From: Prevotella sp.
GTDB lineage: Bacteria; Bacteroidota; Bacteroidia; Bacteroidales; Bacteroidaceae
DNA length: 43,594 bases
NCBI GenBank assembly: GCA_017518935.1
Contig: JAFWTK010000145.1
Span: forward strand, 1 to 43,594
Reading direction: 5' to 3'
A program made the position numbers and the translations under genes. Below, in pieces: positions 15,962-24,740 of this stretch. The stretch's first letter is position 1. Every line of letters starts with the position of its first letter. Under the pieces are notes generated by a model. The model made no database searches, had not been told where the DNA came from, and saw nothing but the letters and a program-made list of their open reading frames with translations.

Positions 15962-17038
15962 ATGAAAATCCTGCATATATACCCGAAATCCGACAATATG
16001 ATTGCCAAGTATGTAAGCATATTAGTGGAGGGTATGTGTCATAGTGCTGATGTCAGGGCCACAGACTCACCAAGCGACTTCAAGGCTATCTGCCAGAAGA
16101 TGGAACCAGACATTGTGCATTGTCATGGGTGCTGGCAATATTCCATTGTCAATGCAGTCAATACAGCATACAAGAACGGGGCACGCGTCATTCTCTCGCC
16201 ACACGGACAGTTGGAGCCCTGGATATTGGAGGAGAAATCACTGCAAGAAAAACTACACAAGACTCTGCTTTGGCAAAAAAATAGTGTGGAGCGAGCCTAT
16301 GCCATTATTGTTTTCGGCAATATGGAGCAAAGATACCTCAGGCAGTTAAAATGGAACCCACGCATAGAGATTATCCGCAATACGCTGATAACCAACAGCA
16401 TAACCCCTCAGGAGATGTGCTCACAAACTTTTGCCATCTACCAAAAGGTACTCGACTCGAATGTGCTGGAACAGATGGACGAGACAACGCAACGGCTGTT
16501 GGCATGCATCATTAAAGCAAGCATCACCGGCGATAGGCGATGGGTTCAGAAGCCGGTAGTCTGCGGTCAAGAAACAGACTGGCGCAGGCTGCTGATTTAT
16601 GCCGAGCACGAAAACATCCGAAACTATATAGACTACGGCATCAATATCCTCGGTCTGGATACACCCAGTCTCGACACCTCCAAGATTACCGCCTTCTTCC
16701 CTAAAAACTGGCAGCCACCTTTACCCTTGAAAGAAATCATCGGCGAATACAAGGGCGACGAGACCGACTACTTGGTACGTATGATCAGTCAGATAGAGAA
16801 ACAACCTTTATTGCTCCACCTTATTGAATTGGCCCGTGAACTAAGACGCGACGCTGTGGATGACGATCAGTTACAGCAGACCCTTGATGAAAAGAAACTG
16901 CTGAAATATGCCTCATGTCTCATGCAGATACTCCAAGAACAGACGCTCCTAGAAGAAGGCTATATGCCACTTCCTCCATGTGACAACCGTGAAACGCGGC
17001 GCATTCGAAAACTGATCATGAATCATCTGAAAATATGA
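15962..17038 (+). CDS. Half glycosyltransferase: GT4-like N-domain with an unrelated helical C-half
   Basis: The protein has 358 residues. The first 140 or so look like the acceptor-side Rossmann domain of GT4 enzymes: KILHIYPKSDN, then MEPDIVHCHGCW and ARVILSPHGQLEPWILEE, ending at RIEIIRNTL where GT4 proteins read VIPNG. The donor-binding domain with its EPFGL-type motif is missing. Instead about 210 residues of mainly helical, charged sequence follow, containing TTQRLLACIIKASITGDRRWVQ and LIELARELRRDAVDD. It overlaps the fbp start by four bases (ATGA). I recognise no family for the C-half, so this may be a non-enzymatic or divergent protein. Confidence 0.65.
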   Translation: MKILHIYPKSDNMIAKYVSILVEGMCHSADVRATDSPSDFKAICQKMEPDIVHCHGCWQYSIVNAVNTAYKNGARVILSPHGQLEPWILEEKSLQEKLHKTLLWQKNSVERAYAIIVFGNMEQRYLRQLKWNPRIEIIRNTLITNSITPQEMCSQTFAIYQKVLDSNVLEQMDETTQRLLACIIKASITGDRRWVQKPVVCGQETDWRRLLIYAEHENIRNYIDYGINILGLDTPSLDTSKITAFFPKNWQPPLPLKEIIGEYKGDETDYLVRMISQIEKQPLLLHLIELARELRRDAVDDDQLQQTLDEKKLLKYASCLMQILQEQTLLEEGYMPLPPCDNRETRRIRKLIMNHLKI

Positions 17039-19026
17039 CATCATCAAATCCATACAACAAGGCAGACAGACACTATCTGCAACTGCTTTCGCAATCGTTT
17101 CCCACCATCGCTGATGCAGCCAAGGAAATTATCAACTTGGAGGCCATCATGAACCTACCCAAAGGCACAGAGCATTTTCTGGCCGACATACACGGCGAGA
17201 GTGAGGCCTTCCAGCATGTACTCAAAAATGCATCCGGCAATATCAAACGTAAGGTGAACGAACTCTTCGGCAACACAATCCGTGAATCGGAGAAGAAAGA
17301 ACTCTGCACCCTGATCTACTACCCGGAGCAGAAACTTGAACTCATCAAGGCACAGGAAACCGATCTTAATGACTGGTACCGTATCACCATCCACCAACTC
17401 GTCCGTGTATGTCGCGATGTCAGCAGCAAATACACTCGCAGCAAGGTTCGCAAGTCACTACCTGAGGATTTTTCATACATCATCGAAGAACTGCTACATG
17501 AGCGTACTGACGACCAAGATAAGGCTGCCTATGTGGCTGTCATTGTAGATACCATCATCTCTACGGGACGAGCTGACGCCTTTATCGAGGCCATCTGCAA
17601 CGTAATCCAGCGCCTCGCTATCGACCAATTACACATCCTCGGCGACATCTATGATCGTGGCCCAGGGGCCCATAAGATCATGGAAACCCTGCGACAATAT
17701 CATTCATGGGACATCCAGTGGGGCAATCACGATATTCTCTGGATGGGAGCCTCGGCAGGCAATAATGCCTGTATCTGCAACGTGCTACGCCTCAGTCTGC
17801 GCTACGCCAATCTTGCCACCATCGAGGAATATGGCATTAACCTCGTACCACTGGCTACTTTCGCCTTGGAGGTCTATGGCGATGACCCCTGCGAGGAATT
17901 CCTGCCAATCCTATTGCGTGACAATGAGATAGACGAGAAGACCCGTCTGTTGACGGCGAAGATGCACAAGGCCATCACCATCATCCAACTCAAAGAGGAG
18001 GCTAAGATATTCGGACGCCATCCCGAATGGCAGATGCAGGATCGCAGTCTCTTCGACCACATAGACTACCAACGCGGTATCTGCACGATAGACGGAAAAG
18101 TATACGAGATGCGTTCCTGTAACTTCCCCACCATTGACCCATCTAATCCCAATGCCTTTACGGAAGAGGAATGGCAGTTGATGGAAAGACTCCACCACTC
18201 GTTCCGTATCAGTGAAAAACTACAGAAGCATATCCGCACCATTCTCTCTCACGGGTGTATGTTTGCCATCAGCAACTCCAACCTGCTCTTCCATGCCAGT
18301 ATACCACTCAATGAAGACGGCTCGCTGAAAGCGGTAGAGATATTCCCTGGAAAGAAATACAGTGGCAAAGACCTGATGCACAATATCGGCATGATGGTTC
18401 GTGCAGCCTTCAACCCAAACTCAAGTCCATCGGACGAATATCCACGTAATTATGCCCGTGACTATTTCCTTTACCTCTGGTGCGGCAAAGACTCGCCACT
18501 CTTTGACAAGTCAAAGATGGCCACTTTCGAGCGCTACTTCCTTAAAGACAAAGAGACCTATAAAGAGGAGAAAGGCAACTATTTCAAACTCCGTGACTCC
18601 GAAGAAGTCTGCGACCGTATTCTCGATGCCTTTGGGGTGAAAGGCGAGAACCGACATATCATCAACGGCCACGTACCAGTCCACGCCTCGAAGGGTGAAA
18701 ACCCCATCAAGGCAGGCGGTAAACTGATGGTCATTGACGGTGGTTTCTCCGAAGCATACCACTCTGAGACTGGTATAGCAGGCTACACCCTCGTCTATCA
18801 CTCACGCGGTTTCCAACTGGTACAGCACGCACCGTTTACCTCTGCCCGTGAAGCCATCGTCAAAGGAACCGACATCAAGTCAACAACTCAGATTGTAGAA
18901 ATGTCTGCCCATCGCATGCTCGTAGCCGATACGGACAAAGGCGAAGAACTGCGGGCTCAGATAGCAGATCTGAAAGAACTGCTCTATGCCTATCGCCACG
19001 GCATCATCACCGAGAAAAGAAACTAA
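17035..19026 (+). CDS. fbp: Fructose-1,6-bisphosphatase, class III
   Basis: This 663-residue metallophosphatase is the gluconeogenic FBPase of the Firmicutes/Bacteroidota type, unrelated to E. coli Fbp. The calcineurin-like metal motifs are clear: HILGDIYDRGPGAHKIME, WGNHDILWMGA and, near the C-terminus, IINGHVPVHASKGENPIKAGG. FLADIHGESEAF near the N-terminus supplies another metal ligand. Length is typical of the family. Its start overlaps the preceding gene by four bases, and the DUF5103 gene follows after two bases. Confidence 0.96.
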   Translation: MTSSNPYNKADRHYLQLLSQSFPTIADAAKEIINLEAIMNLPKGTEHFLADIHGESEAFQHVLKNASGNIKRKVNELFGNTIRESEKKELCTLIYYPEQKLELIKAQETDLNDWYRITIHQLVRVCRDVSSKYTRSKVRKSLPEDFSYIIEELLHERTDDQDKAAYVAVIVDTIISTGRADAFIEAICNVIQRLAIDQLHILGDIYDRGPGAHKIMETLRQYHSWDIQWGNHDILWMGASAGNNACICNVLRLSLRYANLATIEEYGINLVPLATFALEVYGDDPCEEFLPILLRDNEIDEKTRLLTAKMHKAITIIQLKEEAKIFGRHPEWQMQDRSLFDHIDYQRGICTIDGKVYEMRSCNFPTIDPSNPNAFTEEEWQLMERLHHSFRISEKLQKHIRTILSHGCMFAISNSNLLFHASIPLNEDGSLKAVEIFPGKKYSGKDLMHNIGMMVRAAFNPNSSPSDEYPRNYARDYFLYLWCGKDSPLFDKSKMATFERYFLKDKETYKEEKGNYFKLRDSEEVCDRILDAFGVKGENRHIINGHVPVHASKGENPIKAGGKLMVIDGGFSEAYHSETGIAGYTLVYHSRGFQLVQHAPFTSAREAIVKGTDIKSTTQIVEMSAHRMLVADTDKGEELRAQIADLKELLYAYRHGIITEKRN

Positions 19027-19028
19027 GA

Positions 19029-20252
19029 ATGAAAAGACTGCTCATCATCATGCTGCTGATACCACTGATGGTTTCCGGCAAAAGCAGGATTCACGACCCA
19101 CAAATCAGGACGTTGCAGGTCGTTGTGAACCAAGACTGGCTGTCGCCCGCAGTTATGCGCCTGGGTACCAATGATGTACTGAACATCTCCTTCGACGAAC
19201 TTTCGCACATCTACCATAGATATATATATAAGGTAGAGCATTGCGAGGCTGACTGGACGACTTCCGAGGATATCTTTGAGAGCGACTGGCTGGAGGGATT
19301 CAATGACAACACCATTGACAACTATGAAAACTCCGTGAACACTACGGTGGCCTATACCCACTACCGCCTACAGATTCCCAACGAGCGCTGTCGCCTGAAG
19401 ATGAGCGGTAACTACCGTCTGCATATACTTGACGAGGACAATGACAACGAAGAGGTGATGACAGTGGAGTTCATGGTAACAGAGCAGGTAATGAATCTAT
19501 CCCTCAGCGTGACCACCAATACGGACATCGATTTAAACGATAGGCATCAGCAGGTTTCTATGAAACTGGGATATGGCAGTTTACTCGTAACCAACCCTGA
19601 AGATCAGATCAGAACTGTTGTAATGCAGAATGGCAGAAACGCCCGTCAAGATGTCAAGCCGAACTTCCTAAATGCCAACGGATTAGAATGGATACATAAC
19701 AAAGCCCTCATCTTCGATGGTGGGAATGAGTATCACAAGTTTGAGGTACTCGATGTGAGTCACCCGACTATGGGCATTGATTTCATCCGCTGGGATGGCA
19801 CCTACTATCAGGCCTTCCCATTTATGAATGAGCCAAGACCCAATTACATATACGACGAGGATGCCGACGGAGCCTTCTACATCCGCAACAGCGACAACCA
19901 AGAGAACGACATAATCAGCGAATACGTATGGGTAAACTATCGCCTGAAAGCCCCTAGGCTCCCCGAAGGGAAAATTATCGTCGACGGCCAGTGGACTACC
20001 GATGATAACATCTACAACTATGTAATGGCATACGACAAGGAGGAAGATATGTATTATACCCGCATCCTGCAAAAGCAGGGTTACTACAACTACCAGTATC
20101 TGTGGTTGAAGGACGACGGCAGTACCACCTTCCTGCCATCGGAAGGGAACTTCTTCCAAACCGAAAACCGCTATCAAGCCTATGCCTATTATAAAGGTAT
20201 GGGAGAAAGGACATGGCGACTGGTCAGTTTTCGCCAGATAGAATTAAAATAG
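19029..20252 (+). CDS. DUF5103 / type IX secretion system plug-type protein
   Basis: This 407-residue exported protein begins with a signal peptide (MKRLLIIMLLIPLMVSGKS) and continues with IRTLQVVVNQDWLSPAVMRLG. Later it has the pattern YKVEHCEADWTTSEDIFESDWLEGF and IDNYENSVNTTVAYTHYRLQIPN. These are characteristic of DUF5103, renamed for the plug protein that associates with the type IX secretion translocon in Bacteroidota. It is the last gene of the hisIE-led run and ends one base before the convergent regulator gene, leaving no room for an ordinary terminator between them. Confidence 0.85.
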   Translation: MKRLLIIMLLIPLMVSGKSRIHDPQIRTLQVVVNQDWLSPAVMRLGTNDVLNISFDELSHIYHRYIYKVEHCEADWTTSEDIFESDWLEGFNDNTIDNYENSVNTTVAYTHYRLQIPNERCRLKMSGNYRLHILDEDNDNEEVMTVEFMVTEQVMNLSLSVTTNTDIDLNDRHQQVSMKLGYGSLLVTNPEDQIRTVVMQNGRNARQDVKPNFLNANGLEWIHNKALIFDGGNEYHKFEVLDVSHPTMGIDFIRWDGTYYQAFPFMNEPRPNYIYDEDADGAFYIRNSDNQENDIISEYVWVNYRLKAPRLPEGKIIVDGQWTTDDNIYNYVMAYDKEEDMYYTRILQKQGYYNYQYLWLKDDGSTTFLPSEGNFFQTENRYQAYAYYKGMGERTWRLVSFRQIELK

Positions 20253-20253
20253 C

Positions 20254-22728
20254 CTACTTTTGATACCGATACTGCTCTGGCGTCTTCTTATACTTATGAT
20301 AGAACGAGGCAATGAAGAAGTTGGGCGAAATAAAACCACACTCGTCTGAAATCTCCGCAATATTTTTCTGACGATTCCTCAGTATCATGTCCGCTGCACG
20401 ATTCAACATCATCTGCATGGCTATTGGACGCGGGTTCTTATAGATGTTCGATGCTATGAGTTTACAGAATTCATCCAATTTCAATCCTGCTACATTACTC
20501 AACTCACGCATGGAGAGAGGCTTCTCACTCTTTTGGGCAACCATAGGCATAATGGCAGTCATGGCCTCAACAAACTCCGGACTGAAATCGCCTGAGATTT
20601 CAAATGTGCCAGCAACCACCTCAGGCTGAGGCTCCAAGATTGATCCGTTCTCGGCATCACAACGCTCCACAAATGACCTAATGCGCCTGATGATGCCCAT
20701 CTCCTCACTGATACGGCGAGCCCGTAAATTAGCATTTCTCAGATAGAGTAAGACATAAATCAGCAACAGGAACAAGAGTACAAGACCAAGAAGTGCCAGC
20801 ACACCCGTAGTGCGCCACCAAGGTTCATGGACATTGACAACCCACTCATAGGGCGTAGTCTCCCATACATCAGGCAACATAGAGGCCTGTACCTCAACGA
20901 TATAATGACCAGGCTGCAAAGAGGCCATCGGCAGATGCAGGAAACCGGCTCTGTCAACCAAACCCTGCGAATTATAGGGTGTATACAACTCCCATTTTCC
21001 GCTTCGTCCAGGCCCCGTCTGGCGCACACGATAGTAGGACTGCTGCGGACGGAAAAAATTTAAACCGGAAAAGGTCAACGAAATACTGTTCTGGTCGTAG
21101 TTCAGATTAATCTCCTTCGTACGGGTCAGCGCGTGTTCAAGGATCACATTTCCACCCAATTTCTGACCAGTTCCAATATCGTTACCATTTACCAGAAGAC
21201 GTATGAGTTTCGGATATATCTCAAACCTGACGGAGTCATCGAGTGTCCTCATCTTGCTAGGATTGAATGCAATCACGTGGTCAAGAGCCTGCATGACGAC
21301 CTCACCGTCAGGCAGAATCATCGAGCGCCCATTGACAAATGACTCATTAGGCACACCGTCCCACTGGTTGTACCTGTTGATGTATCTCACCTTGTCGTTT
21401 TCAATCACCAGGCAGCATACACCATAACTGGTTCCCACCCAAATATGATGCTCACGGTCTTCCACGATACAGTGGACCACATTGTTCAGCAATCCCTCAT
21501 TACGCGTAAAAAGTTGCGGTAGGTGAGTGTTTTTGTTCTGATAAAGTTGCAACCCCACAGATGTACCTACCCAGTCCCATCCGCGTGAATCACGAAACAC
21601 GCAATTCACCGACACGCCACGATATTTAGTGGCTGGTGTCGGCTGACGATCCAACAGATTAGAGATATCCAATGCCCGTTTGTCTGTCCAACTGTACGAC
21701 TTGAAGGGGGCCGGGAATGGACGTGCGTAGAGCAATCCTCTCTTCTCCGTACCAACCCAGAGACCTCCCTGACGGTCAAACTCCATACAATTAATATCTG
21801 TCAGCAACATTCCTCCTGTTGACATTTTCAGTTTCTCTATATGTTCCAGTTTCTTCGTTGGAATATCATATGTCCAATAACCGTATGCAGAAGGCACATA
21901 CAACAGGGAATCGTGTTCTACCACATTACTAAAATAATAAGGTGTCTCCAAAAGGATATCATATTTCCAATTGACAATATCCAAACGAAGTAGAATGCCC
22001 ACCGGGTTGCCATCCACAGCCCCGTTGCGTATCTGATAATAGAAATTCCCCACCCTACGCGCAATGGTTGTCTGATTGAATCTCGCTGCCTTTTGGTTGT
22101 CGTATGCCTTCACTGAATTCACTATACCGCCACTCCCTAAGTCCAAAACATCCACCTGTCCGTTGTCATAAAATAAAAGGAGATACTTACCATCGCAGGT
22201 ATCTAGTTCTTGCAGATTCCGTTTCGGCTGCACCTGATAGTATTTCTTGCCCTCTGTATAATAGAGTCCTTTCTCCGTCAACAGCCATACATCGTTATTA
22301 CTGTCTACGAAAAGATCCTCCACCTTGTCGGTCATTCCCATATCCTTGAACTCATCGACTATATTATCCACAAACATCTCATTGGTTAGATTCACACACG
22401 TCAACTGGTGGCGCGTCTTCAGCCAGAGGTGGTGATGTTTGTCAAAATACTGGTGAGCATGACCATTGTATTTCAAAAGCGGATATGTGTTTTCAGTGGT
22501 AGGATCGATAAAACTGAATTTCTGGCCATCGTAGAAGTTTATCTGGCCCATCGTGGTGATTACCAAACGCCCCGTCTTCGTACAACTAACGGTCTGCGCA
22601 CTGTTGTCTGCCAAGCCGTTGGACGCATTATAAACGTAGAAGACCTTATCACTGTCAGCCACGGAAACAACCGGTAACAACAGCAATACAAACAATATGA
22701 TAAGTCTACAATTCTTCCAAATGACCAT
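20254..22728 (-). CDS. Membrane-tethered AraC-type regulator with periplasmic beta-propeller
   Basis: The protein has 824 residues. A signal-anchor (about residues 7-24) leads to a periplasmic sensor of Reg_prop-type propeller blades with repeats such as VEDLFVDSNNDVWLLTEKGLYY, MEFDRQGGLWVGTEKRGLLY, VFRDSRGWDWVGTSVGLQLY and IVEDREHHIWVGTSYGVCCL, then a Y_Y_Y domain (about 545-635). One transmembrane helix (about 640-663) follows, and after a 70-residue linker an AraC-family DNA-binding domain (about 735-820) with NIAEISDECGFISPNFFIASFYHKYKKTPEQYR. It resembles a hybrid two-component sensor from which kinase and receiver were removed. Divergent from the GH13 gene, it is a plausible controller of it, analogous to but not shown to be SusR. 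Confidence 0.8.
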   Translation of the reverse strand: MVIWKNCRLIILFVLLLLPVVSVADSDKVFYVYNASNGLADNSAQTVSCTKTGRLVITTMGQINFYDGQKFSFIDPTTENTYPLLKYNGHAHQYFDKHHHLWLKTRHQLTCVNLTNEMFVDNIVDEFKDMGMTDKVEDLFVDSNNDVWLLTEKGLYYTEGKKYYQVQPKRNLQELDTCDGKYLLLFYDNGQVDVLDLGSGGIVNSVKAYDNQKAARFNQTTIARRVGNFYYQIRNGAVDGNPVGILLRLDIVNWKYDILLETPYYFSNVVEHDSLLYVPSAYGYWTYDIPTKKLEHIEKLKMSTGGMLLTDINCMEFDRQGGLWVGTEKRGLLYARPFPAPFKSYSWTDKRALDISNLLDRQPTPATKYRGVSVNCVFRDSRGWDWVGTSVGLQLYQNKNTHLPQLFTRNEGLLNNVVHCIVEDREHHIWVGTSYGVCCLVIENDKVRYINRYNQWDGVPNESFVNGRSMILPDGEVVMQALDHVIAFNPSKMRTLDDSVRFEIYPKLIRLLVNGNDIGTGQKLGGNVILEHALTRTKEINLNYDQNSISLTFSGLNFFRPQQSYYRVRQTGPGRSGKWELYTPYNSQGLVDRAGFLHLPMASLQPGHYIVEVQASMLPDVWETTPYEWVVNVHEPWWRTTGVLALLGLVLLFLLLIYVLLYLRNANLRARRISEEMGIIRRIRSFVERCDAENGSILEPQPEVVAGTFEISGDFSPEFVEAMTAIMPMVAQKSEKPLSMRELSNVAGLKLDEFCKLIASNIYKNPRPIAMQMMLNRAADMILRNRQKNIAEISDECGFISPNFFIASFYHKYKKTPEQYRYQK

Positions 22729-22750
22729 ACAAAGGCATTAGTTGTTGCTG

Positions 22751-22758
22751 CAAAGGTA
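22751..22758 (-). promoter_or_regulatory. -7 promoter box of the membrane regulator (TACCTTTG)
   Basis: TAnnTTTG on the minus strand followed by CAG, 22 bases before the ATG at 22728. The spacer to the GH13 promoter is 140 bases and holds only A-rich sequence, where an operator for the regulator could lie; I see no convincing direct repeat. Confidence 0.65.
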
Positions 22759-22841
22759 AGAAAAAAAAATAAAACAACCAAACATATTTGTGGATAAATA
22801 AAAAAAACAACCCAAAGTGCTGGTAATACTAAAAAAAAGTG

Positions 22842-22849
22842 TACCTTTG
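22842..22849 (+). promoter_or_regulatory. -7 promoter box of the GH13 gene (TACCTTTG)
   Basis: TAnnTTTG followed by CAC, preceded by an A tract and 19 bases before the ATG at 22869. Confidence 0.65.
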
Positions 22850-22868
22850 CACTTTAAATTACGATTGT

Positions 22869-24614
22869 ATGAATATCAGAAAACTATTGATGATAAGTGC
22901 GGCACTGCTATCGATTGCTGCAACAGGACAAAACATTACGGGAAAGTATGAAATACCGAAAGTACCGGAGTGGGCCAAAAATGCGGTATTTTATCAAATA
23001 TATCCGCAGACCTTCTGCGACTCAGACGGTGATGGTATCGGTGACCTGAATGGTATTATCAGCAAACTCGACTATGTGAAGAGTCTTGGTGTGGATGCTA
23101 TCTGGTTCAACCCTTTCTTCGACTCGCCGTTTAACGATGCTGGCTACGACATCCGCGACTATTATAAGATTGCGCCACGTTATGGCACGAATGACGATGC
23201 CAAAAGACTCTTCGAAGAGGCCCACAAACGGGGTATGCACGTCATCTTCGACTATGTGATCAGTTATACCGCTATCGATCATCCCTGGTTCGTGGCTTCA
23301 CAGAAACAGGAGAAGAACAAATACTCCAACTATTACATCTGGACGGAAACGAACTGGGTAGATCCGCCCATTGAGTTTGCCGGACAATTCGTGAAGGGCT
23401 ACGGCCAGCGTAACGGACAGTTCATGCGCAACTTCTACTGGTGTCAGCCTGCACTGAACTTTGGTTTTGCCAACCCTGATCCAGAACAGAAATGGCAACT
23501 ACCCACTGACCATCCCGATGTGATGGCCATGCGTGAGGATCTGAAAGACGTGCTCCGTTTCTGGATGGACATGGGAGCCGACGGCTTCCGTGCCGATATG
23601 GCTGGTGCACTAGTCAAGACACGTCGTGTGAGAGGCAATGAGCAATTCTTCAACACTAATGAAAATGAGACCAAACTTTTCTGGCGCGAGATACGACGCC
23701 TGTTGGAAAAAGAATACCCACAAGGATTCATGGTAGCCGAGTGGTCGTACCCCGCTGATGCGCTCGATGACTGCTTCCACGTGGACTTCTTCCATTGGTT
23801 CAGGGGCTACAACGACCTATTCCAAAAGGAGAGTTGGCGTATCCTAAATGGTGTGAGCGAAGGGCATAGTTACTTTGACAGCGAGGGCAAGGGCAACATT
23901 GCAGAATTCCTCAAGAGTTATATGGATCAGTACAAGAAGACGGTCGGCAAGGGTTATATCAGTCTGCCATTGGGTAATCACGACAATGCCCGACTCGGCA
24001 ATAAGCGCACCGACAAGGAACTGGAGATTATCTATGCCTTCGGCTTCACAATGCCAGGCGTACCATTCTTATACTATGGCAACGAAATTGGCATGCGACA
24101 ATTGCCTACCAACTGGCCACAAGTAGAGGGTGCCTACCAACCACGCAATGGTGCACGCACACCTATGCAATGGAGTAGAGACAAGAATCTCGGATTTTCT
24201 TCAGGCAATGCCAGTAAACTGTATCTGCCTGTTGATCCTTCACCCGATGCTCCCAACGTGACAGCACAGGAAAAGAATCCCAACTCACTACTCAACAAGA
24301 CGCGTCGGCTCATTGCCCTGCATCACTCAGAACCTGCCCTCGCCAACTATGCTGAGTTCGTGCCTGTCTATCCGATGACAGAGGGGCAAGCCCCCTACCC
24401 CTTTGTCTATGCACGAGCCGCAGGCAGCGACATAGTACTGGTGATGCTCAACCCCAGAGCCAAGGTTTCAGATGCCACGTTCAACATCAACGTGAATTTT
24501 AAGAAGGCAAATCTCCTCGCTGGTGATAAGTTTCCCATCGAACACAACAAAAAAACTGGTGATGTAACTATCCACATGCCCCCGACATCCTATGCCATTC
24601 TAGCACTCCGATGA
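22869..24614 (+). CDS. Secreted GH13 alpha-glucan-active enzyme
   Basis: The protein has 581 residues with signal peptide MNIRKLLMISAALLSIAATGQ. The (beta/alpha)8 barrel has GH13 catalytic residues D243 (GFRADMAGA), E291 (MVAEWS) and D372 (LGNHDNARL), and VFYQIYPQTFCDSDGDGIGDLNGI near the start as in oligosaccharide-acting GH13 enzymes. Unusually, conserved region I reads DYVISY (128-133) where the family has DxVxNH, so the asparagine and the substrate-contacting histidine are replaced by S132 and Y133. ATG at 22869 follows the promoter box. It acts outside the cytoplasm on starch- or maltose-like glucans, or possibly an unusual glucoside, and is divergent from the membrane regulator. A strong hairpin terminator follows. 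Confidence 0.85.
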   Translation: MNIRKLLMISAALLSIAATGQNITGKYEIPKVPEWAKNAVFYQIYPQTFCDSDGDGIGDLNGIISKLDYVKSLGVDAIWFNPFFDSPFNDAGYDIRDYYKIAPRYGTNDDAKRLFEEAHKRGMHVIFDYVISYTAIDHPWFVASQKQEKNKYSNYYIWTETNWVDPPIEFAGQFVKGYGQRNGQFMRNFYWCQPALNFGFANPDPEQKWQLPTDHPDVMAMREDLKDVLRFWMDMGADGFRADMAGALVKTRRVRGNEQFFNTNENETKLFWREIRRLLEKEYPQGFMVAEWSYPADALDDCFHVDFFHWFRGYNDLFQKESWRILNGVSEGHSYFDSEGKGNIAEFLKSYMDQYKKTVGKGYISLPLGNHDNARLGNKRTDKELEIIYAFGFTMPGVPFLYYGNEIGMRQLPTNWPQVEGAYQPRNGARTPMQWSRDKNLGFSSGNASKLYLPVDPSPDAPNVTAQEKNPNSLLNKTRRLIALHHSEPALANYAEFVPVYPMTEGQAPYPFVYARAAGSDIVLVMLNPRAKVSDATFNINVNFKKANLLAGDKFPIEHNKKTGDVTIHMPPTSYAILALR

Positions 24615-24699
24615 CATGAGCGATTTCTGCATCATCGCGCTCCTAAAATGGAGAAGCCTGTCCGTATTTCCAGATATGACGCAGCCTACCAACATAGTT

Positions 24700-24727
24700 T
24701 GTCCCAAATCTGGGACATAATTTTGTT
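24700..24727 (+). terminator. Rho-independent-type terminator after the GH13 gene
   Basis: A perfect seven-base stem TGTCCCA (24700-24706) and TGGGACA (24711-24717) with a four-base loop is followed by TAATTTTGTT. It lies in the 126-base space between the GH13 gene and the convergent esterase gene. Confidence 0.75.
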
Positions 24728-24740
24728 AGGTATGAATAAA

